DNA of 8,215 nucleotides from Planctomycetota bacterium (GCA_016872875.1 VGYW01000368.1:1-8215), one strand, 5' to 3'; positions 1 through 5,179 are shown, counted from the first letter of the stretch. The notes: generated by a model not told the origin, from the letters alone. Made by a program: numbers and translations.

Positions 1-16
1 CATCGGGGGCCTCCTA
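1..16 (-). promoter_or_regulatory. Ribosome binding site and start codon of the next minus-strand gene
   Basis: Read on the minus strand, the stop codon TAG of the small iron-protein gene is the first part of TAGGAGG (16-10). This is followed by six bases and an ATG at 3-1. This is a strong Shine-Dalgarno at normal spacing, so a second gene very probably begins at position 3 and runs out of the window, translationally coupled to the gene at 14-217. Its product cannot be seen. Confidence 0.7.
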
Positions 17-217
17 CTCGTCGGCGATGGTGTCGGGCTGCTCGACCGGCTTCATCGGCTCGCCGCAGCAGATGGGCTCGAGGGTGCCGATCCCGCCCTT
101 CGTGACCATGATCATCGTGGCGCACCGCTCGCACCGGTACGCCTTGCCCACGTGGATGGTCCACGCCGCCGTCCACTCGTCGGGCGTCCATTCGGGATAA
201 AAACTTGGCTGGCTCAT
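14..217 (-). CDS. Desulforedoxin-like small iron-binding protein
   Basis: This 67-residue protein carries the desulforedoxin / desulfoferrodoxin N-terminal signature: an AYRCERC segment (C29, C32), then a GGIGTL stretch, then ICCGEPM (C50, C51). In known desulforedoxins such a Cys-x2-Cys ... Cys-Cys set holds one iron in an FeS4 site, and the domain occurs alone or fused to superoxide reductase. The gap between the two cysteine pairs is 17 residues, about two more than in the classic protein. The first 26 residues are rich in Trp (W10, W15, W19) and resemble nothing I recognise. The ATG at 217 has GGAG ten bases upstream. The likely role is electron transfer or oxidative-stress handling; a structural zinc-ribbon role is the alternative. 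An extended -10 promoter lies about 60 bp upstream, and the next gene overlaps its stop through a shared Shine-Dalgarno. Confidence 0.8.
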   Translation of the reverse strand: MSQPSFYPEWTPDEWTAAWTIHVGKAYRCERCATMIMVTKGGIGTLEPICCGEPMKPVEQPDTIADE

Positions 218-273
218 CGGGCAGTCACTCCATGACCTCCAGGTTGCACTGGGTCGCCTGCAAAGGCGCTGCT

Positions 274-282
274 ATTATAGCA
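274..282 (-). promoter_or_regulatory. Extended -10 promoter for the desulforedoxin-like gene
   Basis: On the minus strand the sequence reads TGCTATAAT, a consensus -10 hexamer (279-274) preceded by the TGn extension. The hexamer at 17 bp upstream is CTGGCG, a poor -35, which fits extended -10 promoters that do not need one. Transcription would begin near 267, leaving a leader of about 50 nt. Confidence 0.6.
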
Positions 283-340
283 TGGCGTCAGATGCGCGCC
301 AGTCGCAAGACGTCTCCCGCTTGGCCCCTGCTGTCTTCAA

Positions 341-437
341 TCGTCCTCGTCCTCGTCCCTCGTCCGTCGTCCTCGACTCTGGCCGCGACAGACCAAGAGG
401 ATCGAGGACGAAGGACGAGGACGAGGGACGAGGACGA
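341..437. repeat. Imperfect inverted repeat of GGACGAG-type units
   Basis: Two 36-bp arms (341-376 and 402-437) are made of 6-7 bp units, TCGTCC(T/C) on the left and GGACGA(G) on the right, separated by 25 bp. The arms match as inverted copies except for a one-unit register shift in the middle, so they could form a long hairpin. It sits between the divergent promoters of the desulforedoxin-like gene and pgsA. The same unit recurs as a direct tandem array at 6129-6177, so this is a dispersed family in this genome. The rest of the 218-555 gap holds the two promoters and nothing that looks coding. Confidence 0.8.
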
Positions 438-484
438 TAAGAAAGCGGCTGGTTGGCAGGGCGGGGCCGTCAATCCACGCCCGC

Positions 485-514
485 TTGCGTCGCCGCCGGG
501 CTTCGGGCTATAAT
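485..514 (+). promoter_or_regulatory. Sigma-70-type promoter for pgsA
   Basis: TTGCGT (485-490), an 18-bp spacer and a perfect TATAAT (509-514) lie upstream of the phosphatidyltransferase gene. Transcription would start around 521, giving a leader of about 35-40 nt. The -10 is convincing; the -35 matches only its first half. Confidence 0.6.
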
Positions 515-555
515 CTGGGCGTTTTCGCGCGCTTGCGACGGTGCGTTGAGGGGAA

Positions 556-1167
556 GTGGCGGTGGGGATAGCGAACAAGCTCACACTTCTGCGGCTGGCC
601 CTCAGCCCGGTGTTTGTGGGGGCATTTGTTGCAGGGGGAAAGGCCGGCTACGCCGCGGCCCTGGCCATCGCCTGCGTGTTCGAGGCGACCGATGCGCTCG
701 ACGGCTACCTGGCGCGGGCGAAGAAGGAGATGACCGACTTCGGGAAGCTGATGGACCCCCTGGCCGACAGCGTGGCGCGCTTCTCGGTGTTCCTGTGCTT
801 CCTGTGGGCGGGCTACACCCACGTGTGGGTGGTGGCGCTGCTGTTCTACCGCGATGCGCTGGTGGCCTACACGCGGGTGGCGTCGGCGCGGGCGGGCGTG
901 GTGCTGGCGGCGCGCTTCAGCGGCAAGCTCAAGGCCGTGGTCCAGGGCGGCGCCATCATCGCGGTCATGGCCCTCATCGTCCTCACGCCGGCGAGCGACC
1001 CGGCGGCCCTGGCCGCCACGCAGAGGCGCGCACACTACATCATGCTGGCCGTGGCCGCGGTAACGCTGTGGTCTGGGGTGGACTATCTGCTTTCGAGCCT
1101 GCCGGTTCTGAGGAAGCTGCTCAAGAAGTCGAGCGAAGAGAGCCGGGGGGCTGGGCAGGGGCAATAG
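556..1167 (+). CDS. pgsA: CDP-diacylglycerol-glycerol-3-phosphate 3-phosphatidyltransferase (CDP-alcohol phosphatidyltransferase)
   Basis: This enzyme transfers a phosphatidyl group from CDP-diacylglycerol to an alcohol, probably glycerol-3-phosphate, the committed step of phosphatidylglycerol synthesis in the membrane. The full family motif D(x)2DG(x)2AR(x)8G(x)3D(x)3D is present as D46, D49-G50, A53-R54, G63, D67 and D71, all metal- or substrate-binding positions. Two other stretches favour PgsA over other family members: the N-terminal IANKLTLLR, and a later R...YTRVASARAGVV...GKLKAVVQ segment. Hydrophobic stretches fit a multi-pass membrane protein, and 203 residues is the normal length. 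The first start is GTG at 556, directly behind an in-frame TGA. A second GTG at 562 lies at better spacing from GAGGGG (548-553) and may be the true start. The usual ADK after the motif is ADS here. It is a single-gene unit in this window. Confidence 0.88.
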   Translation: MAVGIANKLTLLRLALSPVFVGAFVAGGKAGYAAALAIACVFEATDALDGYLARAKKEMTDFGKLMDPLADSVARFSVFLCFLWAGYTHVWVVALLFYRDALVAYTRVASARAGVVLAARFSGKLKAVVQGGAIIAVMALIVLTPASDPAALAATQRRAHYIMLAVAAVTLWSGVDYLLSSLPVLRKLLKKSSEESRGAGQGQ

Positions 1168-1273
1168 GGTCGAGGCTTGCCTTGGCATCGTCCTGACCTT
1201 GATCCAGAAGATCCCGAGCCCCAGTGAAGCGAGTTGGTCCCCGCTGACGCCCCCCACCAGGCCCCCTCTGGTC

Positions 1274-1315
1274 GCTCGCCCCCCTCCTGCGCCCGCTTAT
1301 TGGTGGGGGGCGAGC
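1274..1315. repeat. 11-bp inverted repeat (stem-loop)
   Basis: GCTCGCCCCCC (1274-1284) and GGGGGGCGAGC (1305-1315) are perfect inverted copies around a 20-nt loop. The stem would be very stable as RNA or as a cruciform. It lies about 110 bp after the pgsA stop and could halt transcription from either side, but no U-tract follows. Confidence 0.75.
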
Positions 1316-1426
1316 CTGGGGCCTCGGCCAGGGCTGGTTGGCCGCGGCAGGGCCTTCCCCGTCGCCACAGCCCAGCGGGGCGGCTTCGCTCCGCACGGTT
1401 TTCCCCCGTTCGCACTTCGTCCACAG

Positions 1427-1462
1427 TTGGGGGGCCGCCCCTTTCAGGGGCTTGCCCCCCAA
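1427..1462. repeat. Nested hairpin, TTGGGGGG/CCCCCCAA outside and GCCCCT/AGGGGC inside
   Basis: The outer 8-bp arms (1427-1434 and 1455-1462) enclose an inner 6-bp stem (1437-1442 and 1446-1451) with a 3-nt loop. The two stems are nearly continuous, with only a 2-nt bulge on the left and a 3-nt bulge on the right. The compactness and perfection suggest a conserved repeat unit or a structured RNA segment rather than chance. Confidence 0.75.
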
Positions 1463-1482
1463 ACCCCTTCTGACTTATGAGC

Positions 1483-1540
1483 GGTTGGCTTCGGCTGCAC
1501 GCCCAGGGAAGCGAAGTGGGCGGAGCGGGCACAGCCAACC
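1483..1540. repeat. 8-bp inverted repeat GGTTGGCT / AGCCAACC
   Basis: GGTTGGCT (1483-1490) and AGCCAACC (1533-1540) are perfect inverted copies 42 bp apart. The spacer is GC-rich and gives no coding signal. The function is unknown; it may close a larger structured region with the two hairpins to its left. Confidence 0.5.
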
Positions 1541-1670
1541 ACCTCACGGCTCGCCCGCCACTGCATCCGGCCAAGCCCACCACTTCTCACACCATCGATA
1601 CGATAGCGACAGCGGGGGTCAAGGTGTTTGTCTTGGCTTTGCGACTTGAGAGCGACCTCCCGGTGGAAAG

Positions 1671-1700
1671 TGGGCAAGACTGGGCGACACTGGCGAAACT
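1671..1700 (+). repeat. Tandem decamer TGGGCRASAC, about 3 units
   Basis: TGGGCAAGAC, TGGGCGACAC and a 9-nt version TGGCGAAAC follow one another. The same unit is repeated three times at 2907-2936 and recurs at 2994-3028. This locus lies about 25 bp beyond the end of the RHS gene and the second lies upstream of the HTH gene, so like repeats in the same orientation bracket the HTH/RHS cassette. Confidence 0.8.
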
Positions 1701-1724
1701 CAGCCCATCGTATGTTGCCCAACG

Positions 1725-2018
1725 TCAACACGAGGGATAGTGTGCAAACAGGAGGAGGGCCGCGTACGTGTTCTGGCGCGGTAGCGGGATCGGCTCCTGC
1801 GAGAGGAACCGACCGGTCTTCGTGTCATAGGCCCTGCCGCCTGGGGTGAGGTAGTACCTTCCGCCGGCCACGCCCTTGAGCTGGAGCCAGTTGGGGTGGA
1901 AGCCGAAGTCGGAGTCGCTCCAGTCGCCCTGCTGCGAGAGGACCTGCCCGAAGGCATCGTAGTCCCGTGCGCCTACGACGGCCTGGTGGCGCTCGGTGAT
2001 GTTGACGACATTGGCCAT
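1725..2018 (-). CDS. Free-standing fragment of an RHS repeat-associated core domain
   Basis: This 97-residue protein matches the conserved core that precedes the variable tip in RHS/YD-repeat proteins: YDAFGQVLS (20-28), GRYYLTPGGRAYDTKTGRF (53-71) and LSQEPI (72-77). In full-size RHS proteins this lies at the end of a shell of over a thousand residues, ahead of a toxin domain. Here nothing precedes it, and after NTYA (83-86) the expected segment leading to DPxG is replaced by an unrelated hydrophobic tail ending at C97. It is not simply debris cut mid-gene: ATG at 2018 has a strong AAGGAG at 8-nt spacing, 5 nt after the stop of the HTH gene, implying coupled expression. No signal peptide is seen. 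It may be a decayed RHS end that gained a start, or a small regulated relic; the function is unknown. Confidence 0.7.
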   Translation of the reverse strand: MANVVNITERHQAVVGARDYDAFGQVLSQQGDWSDSDFGFHPNWLQLKGVAGGRYYLTPGGRAYDTKTGRFLSQEPIPLPRQNTYAALLLFAHYPSC

Positions 2019-2023
2019 GATGG

Positions 2024-2752
2024 TTACTCCTTGGAAAAGGACCGGGCCTCAGTGGGGGCGTTGGCCCCAACCAGCGGGGATGATTGGATGGGTGGATGGA
2101 TGGTTGTCTGACACAGTCGGTGCCAGCAAGAGAAGAAGTTCCCGATGACGTGCCTGATCGTTTCAGGATTACAGCCGGTCTTGAACAGGCGGTGGCGTAG
2201 CTCGATGGCCCATGGGCCGCTGCTGCGGGGCGCCAGCTTCCACAGAAGGCAGTGGTTGGTGAAGATTTCCAGGAGCTCTTGGCCCACGCGGTCGCCATCC
2301 AGAGGGGCATCGCGCACTTCCAGGGCGAAGTCTATGGCCGGCCGCTCGGGGCGGTCGGAGCCCCGGCAGACCAGTGCCAGGGCATCTCCCTCTCCCTCCT
2401 TCCAGCCCAGGCTGAACCGCACCAGCCAGTCGAGGCCATCTTGGGAGCGCTGCTCCTCGCGCGGGGTGATGCCCATGCCCCTGAGGGTCTCGACGACAAG
2501 GCGCTCCTCGTCCCGGAGCCGCTCGGCCGCGGGGAGACCTGGCCCGGCGTCGTAGCGGAAGTAAGCAGTGGGGCGTCCGGCGCCAAGATGCTCCCGCATG
2601 CGGTCGAGAACATGGAGGTGGATTTCGCGTGGCCCACCCTGGCCCCGCTCCCATCGCTCGAGGGTCGGCTCGGAGATGAACAACTGGCGCGCGAACTCGC
2701 GGCGACTCATCCCGAGGCTCACACGAAATGCCCGCAGTTCATCAGGCGACAT
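2024..2752 (-). CDS. XRE-type helix-turn-helix regulator with an unassigned C-terminal domain
   Basis: Residues 3-45 form a Cro/C1-type helix-turn-helix: SRREFARQLF as the first helix and SEPTLERWERGQGGPR as recognition helix and exit, so the protein should bind DNA. Residues about 80-210 form an alpha/beta domain I cannot assign. The run ending IELRHRLFKTGCNPETIRHVIGNF loosely recalls YbjN-like sensory folds; that is an inference from pattern only. The last 29 residues are odd: about 214-230 are translated from the GGAT-rich dispersed element at 2048-2114, giving TIHPPIQSS, so the native end was probably near W211 and was extended by the insertion. ATG 2752 is the only start, since an in-frame TGA lies five codons upstream; GAGG is ten bases away. 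A promoter and palindrome just upstream suggest self-control. The RHS fragment follows at 5 nt. Confidence 0.75.
   Translation of the reverse strand: MSPDELRAFRVSLGMSRREFARQLFISEPTLERWERGQGGPREIHLHVLDRMREHLGAGRPTAYFRYDAGPGLPAAERLRDEERLVVETLRGMGITPREEQRSQDGLDWLVRFSLGWKEGEGDALALVCRGSDRPERPAIDFALEVRDAPLDGDRVGQELLEIFTNHCLLWKLAPRSSGPWAIELRHRLFKTGCNPETIRHVIGNFFSCWHRLCQTTIHPPIQSSPLVGANAPTEARSFSKE
2027..2032 (-). promoter_or_regulatory. Shine-Dalgarno AAGGAG for the RHS fragment
   Basis: The last two sense codons of the HTH gene (AAG GAG) serve as the ribosome binding site of the RHS fragment, eight bases before its ATG at 2018. This placement argues for translational coupling of the pair and fixes the RHS start. 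Confidence 0.75.
2048..2114 (-). repeat. GGAT-rich dispersed element, copy 1
   Basis: Aligned with the reverse complement of 5297-5375, this stretch shares CTCAGT at one end and then GCGTT. It continues with GGCC-n-CAACCA-nn-GGGGATGATTGG, a run of GGAT units, and TTGTCTGACAC at the other end. The two copies lie in opposite orientations. Because the similarity extends through non-repetitive sequence at both ends, this is a defined element and not just a GGAT microsatellite. This copy is read through by the HTH gene and supplies part of its C-terminus. Confidence 0.8.
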
Positions 2753-2763
2753 TCCATCAATTC

Positions 2764-2780
2764 CTCATCGCACTGATGAG
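2764..2780. promoter_or_regulatory. Palindromic operator candidate upstream of the HTH gene
   Basis: CTCATC-gcact-GATGAG is a perfect inverted repeat with 6-bp arms and 5-bp spacer. It lies directly downstream of the -10 hexamer, over the expected transcription start and 12-28 bp before the ATG. A related half-site, TCAGATGAT (2787-2795), lies inside the promoter spacer. This is a classic position for autorepression by the encoded HTH protein; that link is inferred. Confidence 0.6.
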
Positions 2781-2809
2781 AATGTATCAGATGATCGACG
2801 GCGAGTCAA
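2781..2809 (-). promoter_or_regulatory. Sigma-70-type promoter for the HTH/RHS cassette
   Basis: On the minus strand TTGACT (2809-2804), a 17-bp spacer and TACATT (2786-2781) lie before the HTH gene. The -35 is near consensus and the spacing ideal; the -10 matches four of six positions. Transcription would start near 2774, inside the palindrome. Confidence 0.65.
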
Positions 2810-2906
2810 GGGTGTTTTCAAGCGACCGCGCACAATTTCCTCACCAATGCGCCTGAAGCGCCCACCATCACCGCATTCCTGGATTCTCCTAGACACCCCG
2901 CGCAAC

Positions 2907-2940
2907 CGGGCAAGACTGGGCGAGACTGGGCAACACTGGA
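2907..2940 (+). repeat. Tandem decamer TGGGCRASAC, 3 units
   Basis: CGGGCAAGAC, TGGGCGAGAC and TGGGCAACAC run head to tail, then a partial TGGA. This is the same unit and orientation as at 1671-1700. It lies about 150 bp upstream of the HTH gene, in a gene-free stretch (2753-3157) that otherwise holds only the cassette promoter, the operator and the next repeat locus. Confidence 0.8.
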
Positions 2941-2993
2941 CAGCTTGTGGATGCTGCCATACATCAACGCAACCTGTGGCGTGCAAAAGCGGT

Positions 2994-3028
2994 GCCAGTC
3001 CGCCAGTCTCGCCAGGCGGGCAAGACTG
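2994..3028. repeat. Head-to-head decamer repeat forming a hairpin
   Basis: Two to three minus-oriented units (TGGCGAGAC, TGGCGGAC and a partial TGGC on the minus strand, 2994-3014) face one plus-oriented unit, CGGGCAAGAC (3017-3026). CAGTCT and AGACTG pair as the core of a hairpin. This is the third locus of the TGGGCRASAC family and the only one with opposed units. Confidence 0.65.
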
Positions 3029-3157
3029 TCACGGCTCTTGCAGAGGGCTTCCTACCTCATCTCTTTGTCTTTGGCTTCGGCCCTCTTTTTCTGGGGCTTG
3101 GGCGGGCCCGCGGGCGGGCGGCGGAAGTGTCTTGTTTGTTCGGAACCGCACACCTGG

Positions 3158-4351
3158 TCATGGCTTGGGGAGCAGGCCGAAGAGCTGGCGCAGGAGCTCG
3201 AAGGCCGGGGGATAGAACAGCAGGCCGATGACGGCGAGAAGGCCGAGCACGACGCCCGCCAGGACGCCCACGCCCAGGACGAAGCCGAAGAAGGCGCGGA
3301 ACCCGAACCAGAAGGCGCTGGGCATCTCGCGGTGCGCGGCCAGGAACACCTTGGAGAGCTGCTCGACCTGGCCCTCCATTTCGTCGAGGAGTGCGCGGAG
3401 CTTGCCGGCCGCGGTGTCGGTCTGGAGCCTGAGTGCGGCGGGCTCCGGCGGCGGGGCGGGCGCAGGCTCGCCGGGCTCGGGTTCGGGCGGGCTGATGCGC
3501 TCAGGGCCGGGACGGTCGCGAGCATCCTCTTCCGGGATGGTGAACTCGGGGGCCACCTCGGTGGGGGCCTGAGCGGGGACTGGGGCTGGGGCATGCGCCT
3601 CGTCGGGAGCGAACGCGAAAGGCTCTCGGTCCTCCTGGCGTGGGGGGGTAGGCCGCTCGACGCGCGGCTGCGGCGCGCGAGGGACTATGCGCGCGATTGG
3701 AGGGGGACTGCTCGCGTCGGCCTCGGGATGCGGCGAGAGGAGGGGCTGGCTCTGGTGCGCGTGCTCGCCGGCGCTCCGAGGAGGCCCCTTGTGTGCGATG
3801 CTCAGGGAGCCTCTGTGCCTGGGCGACGGCACCGGGGTGGCTGGTGGCACAGGCTTCCAGCCTGTGTCGCTCACAGGCGGGACGCCTGTGCCACCGACGC
3901 CTGTGCCACTGGCTGCGGGCGGCGGGGCTTCGAGCTCGATGGCGGGCAGGCCGGCCCTGGCCGGCGACGCATCGGGGGCAGCGGCCACCGCACCGGCTCC
4001 CGGCGGCGGGGCCGGCGCGTCCAGGCTCGCGCCGTCTGAGGCTAGCTCGACGGGCGGCAGGGCGATGTCGGCCGAGGGGCTTGGGGCGGGCTCGGCGGGC
4101 TCGGCGGCCCCCGGCTCGACCGCGATCTCGCGCGTGTCGGCATCGAGGTCAACCGACGTCTCGATGGCGATGGCGTCAGGGGGGATAGCGCGGTCTGGGC
4201 CGGCTCGGGGGGGCTGCGGCTCGGCTCCCTTGCGCTTCGCCGGCGCGCCCAGGATCGCCTCCTCGCGGCACTTCTTGCACGTGCCCTCGTAGACGTCGCG
4301 TCCCTGGAGCTCATCGCCACAGGAGCGGCACTTTGGGGCGTCTTCATCCAT
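3158..4351 (-). CDS. Zinc-ribbon, proline-rich, C-terminally membrane-anchored protein of unknown function
   Basis: This 397-residue protein has three parts. Residues 8-28 carry CRSCG and CKKC pairs (C8, C11, C25, C28), a small zinc ribbon. Residues about 35-305 are low-complexity Pro/Ala/Glu sequence, surely disordered. Residues about 306-340 form a charged helix that may be a coiled coil, then a hydrophobic anchor of 25-30 residues near 352-380 and a short LLPKP end. The zinc ribbon would face the cytoplasm if the tail spans the membrane once; no signal peptide is seen. Residues about 148-170 are translated from a dispersed palindrome (3843-3910), which could expand the linker harmlessly. 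The open frame allows a start at 4387, but ATG 4351 (MDEDAPKC) is preferred because a good promoter lies between the two. No Shine-Dalgarno precedes it, so the message may be leaderless. I do not recognise the family. Confidence 0.75.
   Translation of the reverse strand: MDEDAPKCRSCGDELQGRDVYEGTCKKCREEAILGAPAKRKGAEPQPPRAGPDRAIPPDAIAIETSVDLDADTREIAVEPGAAEPAEPAPSPSADIALPPVELASDGASLDAPAPPPGAGAVAAAPDASPARAGLPAIELEAPPPAASGTGVGGTGVPPVSDTGWKPVPPATPVPSPRHRGSLSIAHKGPPRSAGEHAHQSQPLLSPHPEADASSPPPIARIVPRAPQPRVERPTPPRQEDREPFAFAPDEAHAPAPVPAQAPTEVAPEFTIPEEDARDRPGPERISPPEPEPGEPAPAPPPEPAALRLQTDTAAGKLRALLDEMEGQVEQLSKVFLAAHREMPSAFWFGFRAFFGFVLGVGVLAGVVLGLLAVIGLLFYPPAFELLRQLFGLLPKP
3843..3910. repeat. CACAGGC/GCCTGTG palindromic repeat inside a coding region
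   Basis: Two hairpins stand side by side: CACAGGCT-tcc-AGCCTGTG (3848-3866) and CACAGGCG-gga-CGCCTGTG (3872-3890). The outer 12-bp arms GGTGGCACAGGC (3843-3854) and GCCTGTGCCACC (3884-3895) also pair, so the unit can fold as two hairpins or one long structure. A further half unit follows to 3910. The minus-strand translation is GTGVPPVSDTGWKPVP and flanks, a peptide I associate with dispersed repeats of planctomycete and verrucomicrobial genomes. It keeps the reading frame of the zinc-ribbon protein. Confidence 0.85.
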
Positions 4352-4358
4352 GCCCCAT

Positions 4359-4387
4359 ATTCTAGCGCACCGCCCGCGGAGTTCCAA
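4359..4387 (-). promoter_or_regulatory. Promoter of the zinc-ribbon protein gene, start site at its ATG
   Basis: On the minus strand TTGGAA (4387-4382), exactly 17 bp, then TAGAAT (4364-4359). The usual 6-7 bp step places the transcription start at about 4352, next to the ATG at 4351, so the transcript would have essentially no leader. Confidence 0.6.
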
Positions 4388-4424
4388 ACGCCCTGCGCGT
4401 TCGGCTTGCCGCAGGCGGTCGCGC

Positions 4425-4430
4425 TATAAT
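4425..4430 (+). promoter_or_regulatory. -10 box of the NRDE-family gene
   Basis: This is a perfect TATAAT 26 bp before the ATG at 4457, implying a leader of about 20 nt. No good -35 is found at 16-18 bp; TTGCCG at 4406-4411 is only 13 bp away. It is divergent from the zinc-ribbon gene promoter, with the two -10 boxes about 60 bp apart. Confidence 0.5.
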
Positions 4431-4456
4431 GAGGTGGGAGCAGACGGCGAGGCAGC

Positions 4457-5179
4457 ATGTGCATCGTGGTCATCGCGCACGGGGTCGTCGAGGGCTACCC
4501 ACTCGTCGTGGGGGCCAACAGGGATGAGCTGCTGTCGCGCGGCGGCGAGGCGCCGCGGGAGTTGCGCGCCGGCCCGCGGGCATGGGGCGGGCGGGACCCC
4601 GTGGCGGGCGGGACGTGGCTGGGCGTGAACGAGCACGGGCTGCTGGTGGCCCTGACGGACCGGCCCGTGGCGAAGCTGGACCCCACCCTGCGGTCGAGGG
4701 GCCTGCTATGCCTCGATGCCCTGGGGATGCGGGACGCCGCGAGCGTCGCCGCGTGGCTCGGGCAGGAGCTGGCCGCGCGGCGGTACAACCCGTTCAACCT
4801 CTTCTACGCTGATATGCGGGAGGCTGGGGTAGCGTGCTACGAGAGCGAACTGCGTTGTACCGGGCTGCCCAGAGGCCTGCACGTGTTGACGGGCGGGCTG
4901 GTGGACGATCTGCGCGATGGCAAGATCGCGCGCGCCTTCGAGCTCCTGGGCGAGCTGCCGCGCGACCTGTCGGGCGCGGTGGCACGCCTCAAGGGCGTGC
5001 TGGCCGATCGCCGGCCAGGGGCCGCCGAGCGAGAGCAGATTTGCATGCTCGGAGCGGACTTCGGCACCGTGTCGTCCTCGATCATCGCCCTGGGGGCGAG
5101 CTTTCCCGCCGGCACGCTCTACCTTCACGCGCCAGGCCCCCCGTGCCAGGCGAGCTACGAGGACTTCAGCCGTGCTTGA
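4457..5179 (+). CDS. NRDE / TANGO2-family protein
   Basis: The 240-residue product has the marks of the NRDE family, which includes eukaryotic TANGO2: MCI at the start, GANRDELLSR (19-28), then WGGRDPVAGGTWLGVNEHGLLVALTDR (about 43-69) and a closing LYLHAPGP segment. Cys2 would become the N-terminal residue after methionine removal, as in N-terminal-nucleophile hydrolase folds. The family's biochemical activity is not settled; roles in heme or acyl-lipid handling have been proposed for TANGO2. It is soluble, and its length is close to the family norm of about 250. ATG 4457 has GAGG four bases before it, slightly close. The promoter of the next unit overlaps the end of this gene. The neighbours give no functional clue. 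Confidence 0.88.
   Translation: MCIVVIAHGVVEGYPLVVGANRDELLSRGGEAPRELRAGPRAWGGRDPVAGGTWLGVNEHGLLVALTDRPVAKLDPTLRSRGLLCLDALGMRDAASVAAWLGQELAARRYNPFNLFYADMREAGVACYESELRCTGLPRGLHVLTGGLVDDLRDGKIARAFELLGELPRDLSGAVARLKGVLADRRPGAAEREQICMLGADFGTVSSSIIALGASFPAGTLYLHAPGPPCQASYEDFSRA

Larger units (their letters stand above)
1168..1670. other. Gene-free interval with several strong stem-loops
   Basis: No reading frame here looks like protein: the open frames on both strands are low-complexity Pro/Arg/Gly translations of GC-rich DNA and lack plausible starts. The interval does hold strong inverted repeats at 1274-1315, 1427-1462 and 1483-1540. None is followed by a T-run, so they are not ordinary intrinsic terminators. 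I do not recognise RNase P RNA, tmRNA, SRP RNA or 6S RNA signatures. It could be intergenic repeat debris or an unrecognised structured RNA. Confidence 0.5.

Noticed and set aside
341..437. CRISPR-like array
   Set aside because: The units are only 6-7 bp with no unique spacers; it is an inverted repeat of simple units.
1083..1583. Overlapping open frames after pgsA on both strands
   Set aside because: All are Pro/Arg/Gly-rich translations of hairpin-forming GC-rich DNA without ribosome binding sites or recognisable domains.
1168..1724. RNase P RNA, tmRNA, SRP RNA or tRNA gene
   Set aside because: I looked for their conserved core sequences and found none; only generic stem-loops remain.
1444..1731. 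Continuation of the RHS protein in another minus-strand frame, i.e. a frameshifted C-terminus
   Set aside because: No DPxG or other RHS core motif is seen in any frame beyond NTYA, and the decamer repeat lies in this stretch, so it is a true loss of the end and not a simple frameshift.
2945..4039. 364-codon open frame on the plus strand
   Set aside because: It lies opposite the zinc-ribbon/membrane protein; its translation is Arg/Gly-rich low complexity with no domain, as expected for the antisense of a GC-rich gene.
4352..4387. Upstream start for the zinc-ribbon protein (12 extra residues)
   Set aside because: This stretch holds a well-spaced promoter reading the same way, and the extra residues precede a natural MDEDAPKC start; no Shine-Dalgarno supports it.
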